Assembly: GCA_951394045.1 (NCBI GenBank) | Contig: OX595992.1 | Location: 2,232,001-2,296,000 of the forward strand | Direction of reading: 5' to 3' | Length of the DNA stretch: 64,000 nucleotides | Source of the DNA: Nitzschia sp. DOCU1 | Taxonomy: Eukaryota; Bacillariophyta; Bacillariophyceae; Bacillariales; Bacillariaceae | Shown here: one piece after another, positions 41,973 through 57,465 of the stretch | Layout of the letters: each line of letters opens with the position of its first letter | How positions within the stretch are numbered: the stretch's first letter is position 1 | The notes under the pieces: model-generated | Databases searched by the model: none | The model's input: the letters and a program-made list of their open reading frames with translations, nothing else | What the model was told of the DNA's origin: nothing | Made by a program: the position numbers and the translations under genes

Positions 41973-42917
41973 CTATTCTTCGTAATCGACTGGGTCGTCA
42001 TCTTCAGGAAGGAATTCATGAAGAATGTCATTTACACCTGGGGTCATAAGGAAAGCATCCTGAACAAGATGCCAATATTCATCGACCCCAATGAATTCAG
42101 GAGATGGCAATCCTACTACAATGGTACCGTCATCGGCTAGCACGGGAGTATGTTCGGAGGAAAAGGGGACTGTATCCCTCAAATACATCAAACTCCAGCT
42201 GCCACCTGGGAAATCTCGAATAGACCAAATGAGTTTCTGGATTCTTGGAACCAACTGATCCAGATGGATTGGCGTCCCAGGGACACCTACCAAGTACGGA
42301 AGGATCGATTCATGGATCTCGTTGGGGAATGTAACTCTGCCTCGAAATTCCTCATATGATATCAAGTCGCTCCGGTATCTTGCCAAGCGTTTCATCGTTG
42401 CTAGCATTTGCATCAGGTCAAAGGAAAACGGAACGGATTCGTGAGCTCCCATGAAGATCCATTCTTGAATTGTGTGTTCGTCTGCGCCCAAGATTCCTAA
42501 CAGGACCGTTATCTTGTCGTCGTCTCCTAGACGAATACTTTGGTAGGGCTTAACCAATTCCAGCAGATAATACAGTGCTTTGCGGTAATAGAATCTTCCG
42601 TTTTCGACCGTATCACTCTCTCGATACCCCATTTTGACGAGATGATTAGCCATTCTGGAGTAAACACGCCCATTAACTTGAGGACGTAACGACATGGTCT
42701 CTTCCTCTCGTCGGAGGGTTGCGATCGTCTTGCAAGCGTTTTTGTGAAAAGTGAAATGTTGCTTTTGACAGGCTTGAGAACAATAGTGGGCAACTTGGCA
42801 TCGAGAACAACGAAACACCTTTGCAACGCCCCTACCCCGGCATTGAGTGCAGGCGGGGCTATCATTCGGTGGCCCCTCGACCACGGCCTGGACGGACCCA
42901 GGGAGTTCGAAACTCAT
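41973..42917 (-). CDS. MYND zinc-finger protein, copy 3
   Basis: 314 residues, the nearest relative of copy 2; they differ by scattered substitutions, a short indel near residue 80 (RPQGPQVNG against RPQVNG) and a few added residues before EYWHLVQ. All MYND ligands are kept. It begins MSFELPGS rather than MPFNIPES. The tail is DDDPVDYEE. Copies 1-3 are head to tail on the minus strand, which fits tandem duplication. The gypsy element at 43312 landed about 390 bp upstream of this gene and may have separated it from part of its promoter. Confidence 0.87.
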   Translation of the reverse strand: MSFELPGSVQAVVEGPPNDSPACTQCRGRGVAKVFRCSRCQVAHYCSQACQKQHFTFHKNACKTIATLRREEETMSLRPQVNGRVYSRMANHLVKMGYRESDTVENGRFYYRKALYYLLELVKPYQSIRLGDDDKITVLLGILGADEHTIQEWIFMGAHESVPFSFDLMQMLATMKRLARYRSDLISYEEFRGRVTFPNEIHESILPYLVGVPGTPIHLDQLVPRIQKLIWSIRDFPGGSWSLMYLRDTVPFSSEHTPVLADDGTIVVGLPSPEFIGVDEYWHLVQDAFLMTPGVNDILHEFLPEDDDPVDYEE

Positions 42918-43929
<1,012 letters not shown>

Positions 43930-43954
43930 CAGTTTTAAAACTCCCGTTTGAAGG

Positions 43955-49061
<5,107 letters not shown>

Positions 49062-49503
49062 GGTCCGAATACCCCTCTAATCGGCATTGGAAGCTTTTCT
49101 CTTGTTGTGTAATCGGAGCAAACAATGACCTCAGTAGACACCTCTTCTATTCATTGAAAGGCAATCGATGCAAGGATGATTTCACTCATCGTGAAGGATG
49201 CATAGAGAATTCGCATTCCGAGAACGAGGCATTTTCGGCCGTTTTGGTTTCCAACCGCCATTGTCGTGACCCTGCCGCCGCTGGCTCTGTCGGATGCTCG
49301 TTGCTTGGGTAATTGATTCCCCACCGTGTGCTATCCGTACGACGTTTCAGGACTCCCCGGTTGACCAATCATCGACGGGATTTCGTGAAAGTAGCTACGG
49401 TAGTGAACTAAAATAAGTATTAAAGCGAGAATTGTTAGGGTAAGTGGAGCAGCACAGCGGATCGTAGAGGACATTTATTTTAGATTGATAATATTGAAGA
49501 GCG
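49062..49503. other. Right flank of gypsy element 2
   Basis: About 440 bp without a gene, ending at the RING-finger gene start. Confidence 0.5.
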
Positions 49504-49827
49504 ATGGCAAGTGCCGTAGAAGGAGAAGAAGACGAAGTGGTGGCTCTTGGGAGTGGCACTCGTGGAGACCCGTATTATTTCGAAGAAGTTGAAGTAGTGG
49601 CTCAAGGGAGTGGCACACGTGGAGATCCGTATTATTTCGCGCCGTTGGAACGGCCAGTATGTTCGATTTGCCACGAGCGCATTGTTTATCAATCGAGAGA
49701 TAACGTCGTTCAACCCAACGCATGTAGACACGAGTTCCATCAGACCTGTCTTGAAACTTGGTTGGAGCGCCAACGTAGCTGTCCCCTATGTCGTAGGGGA
49801 GTCAGTGATTTTTCTTTCGTAGTCTAA
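49504..49827 (+). CDS. Small RING-H2 finger protein, probable E3 ubiquitin ligase
   Basis: 107 residues. The RING-H2 domain fills the C-terminal half: CSIC (about residue 53), a 17-residue loop, CRHEFHQTC, WLERQRSCPLC, giving the C3H2C3 zinc-ligand order. Such domains recruit an E2 enzyme and pass ubiquitin to a target. The N-terminal half holds a 20-residue tandem duplication (each copy with V(A/V)xGSGTRGDPYYF). There is no membrane span. The start at 49504 is the first ATG, next to a frame upstream that is closed. The gene is unusually short for an E3, so it may be a complete mini-RING protein or the 5' exon of a larger gene. Confidence 0.78.
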   Translation: MASAVEGEEDEVVALGSGTRGDPYYFEEVEVVAQGSGTRGDPYYFAPLERPVCSICHERIVYQSRDNVVQPNACRHEFHQTCLETWLERQRSCPLCRRGVSDFSFVV

Positions 49828-50133
49828 ATAAGGCTAGCAGTAGATTTGCAGCGAAATCATCGCAATGACTATTTTAAGTGATTTTGTTACGCGATTTCGT
49901 GGTTTCCGTTGTCAGCAGCGCTACGAATTGACAGGATGACGTTGACGGCTCGCCACGCTCGCCGTTGTTTGTCGTCGTCATTGCTAGTCAGCCGCGCCGG
50001 CCTTGCCCGTCCGTCCGTGCGTCCTCAGACGTTCGACCAAGTCGACGTCAGCCAGGTATTAATCTAAGGTATGTAGATACTACATGTAGGCCATAACATT
50101 TTAACATTCTAACTACTTGTTAGATGTAGATGA
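49828..50133. other. Short intergenic region
   Basis: 306 bp, GC-rich in the middle (CGTCCGTCCGTGCGTCC near 50008). No gene seen. Confidence 0.5.
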
Positions 50134-50532
50134 CTAACTCTCAGTGGTATAAGCAGAGGATACCGATACGCATTCCGAGACATCGCTCATAAGAAAGATG
50201 TCGTCGTAACAAGCTTCATCGTCCGAAGAGGTAGGCGGGTCGTAATTGTTGTCGTCTTCATCGTCTGAGTCCGTAGGGTACTCCTCCCAGTAGTCGCGCG
50301 TGGGAGCAACCGTTTGGATTACCTGAAAAGGGAAGGTGGGGGGGGGTTCGTCTTCGCTCTTATCTGTGTTCTCCTTCTCCTTGTTGATTGCTTGCACAAT
50401 GGTGGGATAGTAGGTACGACCTCGCCGGTCCATACCAAGTAAGGGGTGAGTTGCAGTCGTCACGGTTGTCGAGAATTTTGATTCGTCCGACTCTTCGTCC
50501 ATCGGGGCAAGTGAGTTTTCAACTTTTGCCAT
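50134..50532 (-). CDS. Small acidic protein of unknown function
   Basis: 132 residues, rich in Asp, Glu, Ser and Thr, with a central GMDRRGRTYYPTIVQAIN block and an acidic C-terminal half (YPTDSDDEDDNNYDPPTSSDDEA). No known domain, signal peptide or membrane span. It starts at the first ATG, with A at -3 in minus orientation not evident. The composition is coding-like, and the stop is followed by non-coding DNA. It could be a gene fragment. Confidence 0.4.
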   Translation of the reverse strand: MAKVENSLAPMDEESDESKFSTTVTTATHPLLGMDRRGRTYYPTIVQAINKEKENTDKSEDEPPPTFPFQVIQTVAPTRDYWEEYPTDSDDEDDNNYDPPTSSDDEACYDDIFLMSDVSECVSVSSAYTTES

Positions 50533-50962
50533 CTTGTCGGGCCTCTACAGTAGTTACCTTTGGACGATTTATGCCCTTAGTGTTACTACTAGGTAACTAT
50601 GTGTGCGACGAGTATTGTAGTATTTATTTTAAAATTGAAGGATCGACTCGTGATAGCGTCAACGATGAAGAACGACTGGATGGACTACATGGACTACATA
50701 CCTTCGCGACACCGAGCCAATCATCGTGAGCGTGACGTCGAGGGGTCGGAGAGCTCATTTTTTGGAACCCGACAAACTCAACACATTATTCCTACCCTTC
50801 TGCCTACCACGCTACTTGTCGCCATCTTGATTTGGCCAAGGTGCTGTGGTCATCGGCGCTACCTTTTTGACGGCCTCTACTACTAAGGCGATAGAACTTT
50901 AGTCGACAGGGTCTTACTTTATCCAATAGAGCGTTGCACGATGATCGATTGTGACCAACAAA
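50533..50962. other. Intergenic region
   Basis: 430 bp between the acidic protein and the PHD gene on opposite strands. No gene seen. Confidence 0.45.
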
Positions 50963-51760
50963 ATGCTGAGTCATAGAGTGGGCCCGCGGGGTGCATCCAC
51001 CGATCCGCCGGCGATTCACAGCATGGACGTTTCTTCCGCAGCGGTATGGCGTTGCCCCAATTGCAAGATCTGTGAAATCTCTGGAGAAACCCCACAAGAC
51101 GAGTTCAAGCTGTTATCCTGCGAAATGTGCGATCGAGGATTCTCGCTGGATTTGTTGGATCCTCCGCTGCCCGCGGCACCTCCCGGACTATGGATTTGCG
51201 GCCAGTGCGTCGATTGTTCGAAATGTCAAAACAAGCTTGAACCCAATGGCCCTTCCCTCAAGCATTGGTCCGGGGATCCCCATCTCTGCTACCGGTGTGG
51301 TGGTTGTGACGGCCTAGTCGACCAATACAAGCGAGCTCGAAAGTGCGGGGTGTGTTCCGGAATCTGGCGTGATGAAGATACTGATTTGGCCAAGTGCGTT
51401 GATTGCGAAGCCAAGATCCATGCTCGATGTGACCCGAAAGCCTACTCGCATGTCAAGAAAGGCAACGAGGCGTTGGATGACGACAGCGAGATGAAGACGA
51501 GCAATTATTACTGCCCGACATGTGCCAAGAAGCGCGGTCTCGAGCGGCATACTGCCGAGATTTCCCGTGGGCACATGTATGTAGAACCTTGGAGAGCTGT
51601 CCGCGATGGGGTCATTTTACCTGGTGACAACTGCTCGGCGCTGGAATTGCAGGAAAACTCATGGAGGAAATCGACTGGAAGACGAGAAATCTCTGGCGTG
51701 ACGAGTATTGCAAAGTGGTCTTGGATGCTTGACGGCCGCACGGACCGCGGATGTTCGTAG
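50963..51760 (+). CDS. PHD-finger protein with one intact and one degenerate finger
   Basis: 265 residues from the ATG at 50963 (an in-frame stop lies just upstream). First finger, about residues 30-80: CPNCKIC...LLSCEMCDRGFSLDLLDPPL...WICGQCVDC. The usual His and Cys after CDRG are Ser and Leu, so it may not bind its second zinc properly. A CYRCGGCDG segment follows, then a second, complete C4HC3 finger (CGVC..CVDCEAKIHARCD...YYCPTC). PHD fingers read histone H3 tails in chromatin regulators, so a nuclear role is likely. The arrangement resembles the first part of larger PHD clusters in trithorax-type proteins; no catalytic domain is attached, so it may be a truncated relative. Confidence 0.75.
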   Translation: MLSHRVGPRGASTDPPAIHSMDVSSAAVWRCPNCKICEISGETPQDEFKLLSCEMCDRGFSLDLLDPPLPAAPPGLWICGQCVDCSKCQNKLEPNGPSLKHWSGDPHLCYRCGGCDGLVDQYKRARKCGVCSGIWRDEDTDLAKCVDCEAKIHARCDPKAYSHVKKGNEALDDDSEMKTSNYYCPTCAKKRGLERHTAEISRGHMYVEPWRAVRDGVILPGDNCSALELQENSWRKSTGRREISGVTSIAKWSWMLDGRTDRGCS

Positions 51761-52401
51761 TTATTGGATTTGGACCGCTTTGAAGGCGAAGACGATTGAG
51801 TTTCCACACGAACACGAAACAAAACAATCAACCGTATTATGATCCGTAACATTGTCGGTTCATCGTAGATTCTTGCGCAAGCAACCGCGCAATTGGGTAT
51901 CGTCTGTCCGTCGAATGACGTGTTAAGGAGTTTTTGAGGGTTCGTTCGTGTCATCAATCGGCGGAGTCTAAGCCACCCTCGCGCTATGGGGTTTCCGATC
52001 AAAATGGATTTTGTTTCCAAAACCCATAGCGAGAGGGTGGCTTAGACTCCGCCTATTGACATTTGAGGACGGTTCTCAAGTGTCACCTATTTAAGCCTAG
52101 ACAACTGTTACCAGATGTACAGCCTTTTGGCGATAGGATAGAACGGTTCCGATTCTCACTTACCAGATGGAGAGTCTTTTGGCGAAGATCGGCCTTGATA
52201 ATGAGAACGACACGATCCGGTAGTAGAGATAGACCTACGAATATACAGATCTCGTACACTATTAAGCGTTTTAGCTGTAGGGGTACCATTCGCCATAATT
52301 CTCCATGGTGGTTCCTCGATCAATCTGACTGGAGCACGTTGCGGGTCCGAGGGGTCATAACGGTAACGAAGCGGCTTTGCTCACAACAACATCGTTTAAC
52401 G
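51761..52401. other. Intergenic region containing a hairpin repeat
   Basis: Holds the 106-bp hairpin at 51954-52059. The rest, up to the ATG at 52402, is open in the frame of the next gene but has a composition unlike the following protein, so I treat it as leader rather than coding. Confidence 0.5.
51954..52059. repeat. 106-bp hairpin, probable MITE or fold-back element
   Basis: Left arm about 51954-51991 and right arm about 52021-52059. They share GGCGGAGTCTAAGCCACCCT against AGGGTGGCTTAGACTCCGCC, then CGCTATGGG against CCCATAGCG. Arms of about 38 bp with few mismatches surround a 29-bp loop. No target duplication could be fixed with confidence. Confidence 0.75.
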
Positions 52402-54072
52402 ATGACGGACGTTTCCGACGGAGTTAGGCCGGGTAGTCCCGGTTGGGTGGAGGGTTACGACGCCTGGGAGGACAACTGTAGCATAATGTCCCTCGGCGAC
52501 GATTTGTCCCTTGGGAATTTTGACAACGACGTCGAAATGTTGCTGGAGGGATGGGAAGATCGGCCGATCGAGAATGGCCCGGATCGTCAGTTCGAGGTTG
52601 AAGAAGTCGAAATAGTCGAACCCGTCGGACAATCGGAGGAAATGGCGGAAACAGTCGAAGAGGTCGGTTGGATTGTTGAGGCTCAGGACGGGGAAGACAT
52701 CGCGAATGCCGATTCTCCCACGGATAGGGCTTTGGCAATGCGGCCCGCCGATATTGCTCTTGGGCCTCAAGTTGTAGATTACCTGCCCAAAGCCGACTTG
52801 GCTGTTCTCTTTGTGTTGAACATGACTAGTAGGTAAGATGCAAGGGTTTTGTCTGTTGATTGTTGTTCGGATTGACTAACAGTGAACTGTCGCAGCGAAG
52901 ACAGTATATTTGAGAGAGCCGTATATTTTATTAGTGCCCTCTCCGGCAGGAACGGTCCTAGTTTCGCCGAAGTCGTGTCCCGGAAAATTCTTCGTGTCGC
53001 ACAAGAAGAAAGTGGACCCCGCGTGTCATTTCTGCCGTATTGCCACGCGTCCGGGCAAGACAATGATTCGAGTTTGTACCAGGATTGGCGCAAACTTTGC
53101 ACATCTTTGTTTCAGGCGGTGAACGAGCGGGCGAAGCGCGTCGGCAGAAACGGCGGACGGATTATTCCTCTCGATGGAACCGAGCATAAGTATAGCGAGA
53201 AGCTGTTGAACTTGTTCGTTCTCACCTGTCACGTCTTCAAGCACCTCTTTAGGTTCCCTGACGAGCGGAACCGAGGGAAGAAAGTGCTGACATACGATGG
53301 CGAAACTGTCCGCTTGGGGCAATATTTCTTCAGGGGACTGAAGACCTTCAAGGGCTGCTATCGTCGGTTGAACCGCCTCCTACTGGCGCACACCGTCCCA
53401 TCCCACGGGCAACAATGGGACCAAGGAGGAATCTCCGTTCGGAGAATGTGGAGAGAACGCCCTCATTCACCAATCGAAGACGATCATGCGCTTTTCCTGC
53501 CACAGAAACGGGACGCTCCGACGGAACGAAAGCGTGCCACTGAGGCTGTGTCCCTTTGTGCTGGCTATGGTGGCGCTCTGACTGCAACGCCAATCCACCT
53601 CACCTACCACGATGCGATACAACCAAAACGCCGCAACGAAGTGTTGGCGTTTAACGCGTCTTGCCTCTTGGTGTCTGCAGCCATTTATAGAATGACTGAG
53701 GACGAGCAGTTGGAAGGGCGCTACCTTAACAGGGACGATAGGGCCAACCTTCAACCAAGGGCAGACGACAACGAGGAAACTAGGGAGAACGACGAGGAAC
53801 GAACTACCAGTAGTGAAAGGGGGACGGACGATACCAGTAGTAGTACTATTACTACTGTTCAGGATAATACGTCTCCTGGGGTCGGCAGCGGGGAAGACGA
53901 CAGTGCCGACGAGACTGTCGACGTGGACATCGACTGGAAGAGGGAGTACGAAAAGGTCGTCGAGGAACGCGATTCGTTGCAGCTACGCGTAGACGAACTA
54001 ACTCAGGCAGTCCGCAGCTTGACAGCGGAATTAGACAACGCGAGGACCGTGCTGAATATGCATGCGGTCTGA
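52402..54072 (+). CDS. Unrecognised 535-residue protein with C-terminal coiled coil, one intron
   Basis: Two exons, 52402-52832 and 52896-54072, with a 63-bp intron (GTAAGA donor, CTAAC branch-like site at about 52876, CAG acceptor ending 52895). Splicing joins NMTS to SEDSIFERAV in one frame. A nearer CAG acceptor at 52882 would lead to a stop within about ten codons. The N-terminal 140 residues are acidic (EVEEVEIVEPVGQSEEMAETVEEVG). The middle is basic and globular (RNGGRIIPLDGTEHKYSEKLL, FKHLFRFPDERNRGKKVL). A Ser/Thr/Asp-rich linker leads to a coiled coil with clear heptads (KREYEKVVEERDSLQLRVDELTQ...). I recognise no family. It may be lineage-specific. Confidence 0.65.
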
Positions 54073-54480
54073 ATCGTTGTATCTATTTTTTAATCTATAA
54101 AATAATGTATTGTATTGGCTATTCATTTTTTTTAGTGTCGCTACGAAGTCAGGCAAACTGGTTACTCCCGAGATCCAAGCAGTGTTCGACGAGCTTGGAA
54201 GCGGCTCCATTTCCAGTTGATCGACAATCTCACTCACAATTTAACAGGCCGTTCGTATTCGTTAAGTTGCGCAGGTGGGCTATGGAAAGAACATCATTGA
54301 GCGTCCATCACCGCTACTATTGGTGCCCTGACTTCGACTTCTGGGTCGATTGAAATTTTGCTTGAGGGCCTCGGCTGCTTGCAGGACGTTATCGCTGATT
54401 TTGCCGCAACTGCAAAAAGAAAAATCGGCAGCGCTTTGGTGGAGGCTACGGACTTGTTTTTCCCTCTGGGCCATTACCAC
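54073..54480. other. Intergenic region
   Basis: 408 bp; open frames on the minus strand (for example 54280-54480) could be further exons of the uncertain gene at 54481-55422, but no splice path could be settled. Confidence 0.35.
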
Positions 54481-55422
54481 CTACGTCGTACAACAAACAA
54501 TCGCAGTCAAATCGTCGTTCGTTTCCGTTTGGCAGCACCACCCCAAGCAATCTGAACAAAGCACAGACAGCCCCATTACAAGGTCCGAACACAAGAAAAA
54601 CGGCAGGGTCGTCGGCCGGTACGACTTCCCTTCGGGGACGACTGATGCAAAACTTGTTGTTGTCTGCGCCACCGGTGCAGTCCTCGCCAAAATGGGAACC
54701 TCAAAAAGAAATTCCTGTGGCGACAGCTCAATGCGGAACAACCCATACCGCAGAAATGTGGCCCGAAGCCGGAAGGGAAACATACTTTCCTTGTGCCAGC
54801 ACACGATCGACCCGCATATGAGTCTCCGGAGTTTGAAGATGATCATCTTGTTTAACTCGCGGAAATCCTTTCTACGAAACATGGTATTTTCGGCTTCGTC
54901 GTTTTCTTCCTGTGAATTCAAAAAGTCCATGAGCGAAACTGCTGTGACGAGCTGATCTTCTGCATTCATATTCCGGCTGGGGCTGCGGCTGGCGCCGCCT
55001 TGGCGTCGTTGTTTCTCCTCGCCTTTTGTTCCTTTCTAGGAGGCGCTCGTTCCTGCCAATTTCGCGGCGATGATCCGAGATATAATCTCCTTGTTTGCCG
55101 CCTCATCGCCGTCCACCTCATCGGTATGGCTGCCAGCACGTACTATGTTAGCAATACGACTCGGTGGATCTTCTTCCTGATCTCTCGGGGAACCACTATC
55201 ACCACCTTTTTCCTTTCGACCTGACGATTTCAACCGTGACGATGTGGAATCTCTGTTGTTTTCGCGACGGCGATCTTCTTCTTCGGCCATGAGCATGATC
55301 CTCACCAGAGGATCTCTATCTTCGGCTCCTTCTACCGAGTCGTCGTCACAAAATGTCGTTTGCCGATTTCTACTCTTACAACAAGTATATTGATGCCTTA
55401 CTGCGTTACCGATGAGGAGCAA
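54481..55422 (-). pseudogene. Possible gene with an in-frame TAG, unknown function
   Basis: One minus-strand frame runs from 55422 to 54481 with a single TAG at 55038-55036. Before the stop it is rich in charged residues (MLMAEEEDRRRENNRDS, RKEKGGDSGSPRDQEEDPP). After it comes KGTKGEEKQRRQGG and then AVSLMDFLNSQEENDEAEN. Both sides look coding by composition, so the stop may be a mutation or may lie in an undetected intron. The last 80 codons are less convincing. No domain recognised. Confidence 0.3.
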
Positions 55423-55838
55423 CTGAAAGTAACAGTAGCAATGAAGAAGCAGATAGGAAGTTCATCATTCACTCGTCGTCCCAGAACAGAGAACAACCGC
55501 GTGAAAAATCCAACATCCGTGGTTGAACTCCCCTCAGGCACGGGGGAATTCGCGTACCGGTAGTTTACGTCGTCAGACGGCGAGCCAATCATCGTTGGTG
55601 TTTTTTGGCTTGTCCGGCCCGAAGCGTCATGTCGTGCATGTCACTCCTTCTGCTTGCTTGTATTGGTACCTACCAGTGGTGTGAGATACCGTTGCTTGTA
55701 TTAGTACCTAGTGGTGTGAGATACCGTGATACGTTCCTGGGTAAAAATGCCCCACTTGGCTGTAGGCACGAGTTGCAATATAGTGAGTAATACTTCCTTT
55801 ACTAGAGTGTTAGTGTTGACCAGGATAACACTTCATTC
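55423..55838. other. Intergenic region
   Basis: 416 bp. A short near-duplicate ATTGGTACCTACCAGTGGTG / ATTAGTACCTAGTGGTG with GTGAGATACCGT occurs at about 55662-55730. No gene seen. Confidence 0.5.
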
Positions 55839-56393
55839 ATGGCACAAGGTCATAACATATCTACCATGACAGAGGGGACTACTACAATCTCTCTGGACAG
55901 TTGGAGTCATGGGTGCGTGGCTCACGTTTACCATATGGGAATGGTAAAGTTCTTTCTAAAGTACTATGATGATGCTCTGCAGAGTTTTCAAGCCGCCTTA
56001 CTCATCAGTGGCTGGGGAAAAGGGGGAAGCAGAGAGAAAGTAATGACAAAGAAAGATGCGCATCATGTAGCTAATATCCTCGTATGTGTTGGAGAGTGCT
56101 TCCTGAGGAAGGAGAACCTTAAATCCGCACTGGAAGCTTTTGAGGGTGCACGCCATGCATATAATATCTATGGCAACTTTGATGGAAAGGGAAACCCAGC
56201 GCATCCAGTGCGTGTTTTGAACAACATTGCACATTTGAATCTCCTGCTTGGGAATGTGGTGGAAATGATGGATGCAGCCAATGAAGCCCACAGGTTGTTT
56301 GTGGAACGGAAGTTGACAGCAGGAAGCGTGGCTATTTTTGGAGAAGTGTATCCACTCGGGATTCTCCCTATGCATTATGCACCAGCTGCCTAA
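55839..56393 (+). CDS. TPR-repeat protein
   Basis: 184 residues with three helix-turn-helix tetratricopeptide-like units: VYHMGMVKFFLKYYDDALQS (about residue 30), VANILVCVGECFLRKENLKS (about 80) and VRVLNNIAHLNLLLGNVVEM (about 125). Each has the small-residue and aromatic pattern typical of TPRs and of kinesin-light-chain-like arrays. TPRs are binding scaffolds; the partner is unknown. The array is short and may be the last part of a longer gene with upstream exons I cannot define. It is convergent with the histone H3 variant, 35 bp apart. Confidence 0.65.
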   Translation: MAQGHNISTMTEGTTTISLDSWSHGCVAHVYHMGMVKFFLKYYDDALQSFQAALLISGWGKGGSREKVMTKKDAHHVANILVCVGECFLRKENLKSALEAFEGARHAYNIYGNFDGKGNPAHPVRVLNNIAHLNLLLGNVVEMMDAANEAHRLFVERKLTAGSVAIFGEVYPLGILPMHYAPAA

Positions 56394-56428
56394 AAGTATA
56401 CGGCTGGTGGAAGAAACTGTGTTCCACT

Positions 56429-56833
56429 TTATGTTCGCTCCCCCCGAATACGTTTGGCTAGCTGCATGTCTCTGATCATGACTGTTACACGCCCGGCGTG
56501 CATTGCCTACAAGTTAGCGTCCTCAAACACTGCCACTATGTATGCTTCTGAAGCTTCTTGAAGTGCCAAAAGGGCTGATTCTTGGAAACGAAGTTCGAGT
56601 TGTAATACATTTTTAACAATTTCACGTACAAAACCCTGAAAGTGTCTTTTGCGAATTGTCAACTCTGTTGGCTTCTGATAGCGACGGATCTCACGAAGAG
56701 CTGTCGTTCCAGGGCGGTACCTTGGTTTGCTGAATACGGTTTCACCAGGAGCCGTTGTTGGATGTGATTGACTACGTTGAATGTTTTGTGCAGGAGCAAA
56801 TTTCTTGGGGTTTGGTTGTTTAGTTCGGGCCAT
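56429..56833 (-). pseudogene. Divergent histone H3 variant (CENH3-like) with an in-frame TAG
   Basis: From the ATG at 56833 the protein opens MARTKQ, the invariant H3 tail start. It then departs completely: the usual K9-K27 tail is replaced by a short Pro/Gln-rich one. The histone fold is clear: [49 protein letters not shown]. Loop 1 between REI and LRFQ has 8 residues, one more than in canonical H3, a known trait of centromeric H3. TAG (codon 109, 56509-56507) stands where canonical H3 has Cys110. The frame continues past it with AMHAGRVTVM and QLAKRIRGER, completing a normal-length H3 of 134 residues at 56429. Without the last helix the product could not form the H3-H4 tetramer. So it is a nonsense-mutated gene, a readthrough case or a sequence error. 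Confidence 0.85.
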
Positions 56834-57024
56834 GGCTGAAAAGAAATAACATAAATAGTCATTTCCTCTTGCAAATTTTATAAGGTAGAAGCTGAGGTTT
56901 GGAGTAGGAATTGTCATGGAAGGGTTCTTTTCTTTGCAGCCATAGAGAGTTTCTGTCGAGCAAATATTTCATTCACGGTCTTTTATATTGTAGAGGGATT
57001 GATTACTCATAAATTGGAAACATC

Positions 57025-57465
57025 ATGGAAACAGAAGGAGGCTCTACTGTAATTTATGTAGCTCCCCCCAAAGGGGCACCATGTGGCGTTTGTCCCTGCA
57101 GATCGATGTACGATGTTGTTGAACTAGACAAGTGCAAGCATAAGTGCCATCAGCAAAGCCTCTGCAATTGGTTCTGTGCCGAAGAATGTTGCACATTGCT
57201 TGGAGTGCAACCTGAGGTTGATGCTTATATCAAACCTGCCAACAATAATAAAAATGGTGTTGCTGTTGTTGGAGGCCCTGGCACAGGAAAAACCACTCTA
57301 TGTCAAATGGCACTTCTGTATGCTTTGTGCAAAGGGTTCAATGGCGTTATCACAGGCATGGTTGCAGATCGTGCAAAACAGCCTGGGGGAATTCATCTTC
57401 GTCACCTTGGCTGCGTGAAACAGTCCGACTCAAATTTCACCCCTGGTCATTTAGCAGGAAAGTAG
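57025..57465 (+). CDS. Truncated PIF1-type helicase copy (Walker A region)
   Basis: 146 residues. The first 60 are Cys-rich (CGVCPCRSMYDVVELDKCKHKCHQ, zinc-finger-like). The rest, from LLGVQPEVDAYI, is nearly the same as the helicase region of the Helitron frame at 63340-63600, including VVGGPGTGKTT and ADRAKQPGGIHLRHLGC. It stops after FTPGHLAGK, before the Walker B motif, so it cannot be an active ATPase. It lies 434 bp upstream of the Helitron frame on the same strand, which suggests a duplicated or captured piece of a related element. Confidence 0.65.
   Translation: METEGGSTVIYVAPPKGAPCGVCPCRSMYDVVELDKCKHKCHQQSLCNWFCAEECCTLLGVQPEVDAYIKPANNNKNGVAVVGGPGTGKTTLCQMALLYALCKGFNGVITGMVADRAKQPGGIHLRHLGCVKQSDSNFTPGHLAGK

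Noticed and set aside
52063..52401. N-terminal extension of the coiled-coil protein to an ATG at 52063
   Set aside because: The 113 added residues are Arg/Ser-rich without structure, unlike the acidic start from 52402, and begin just after the hairpin repeat.
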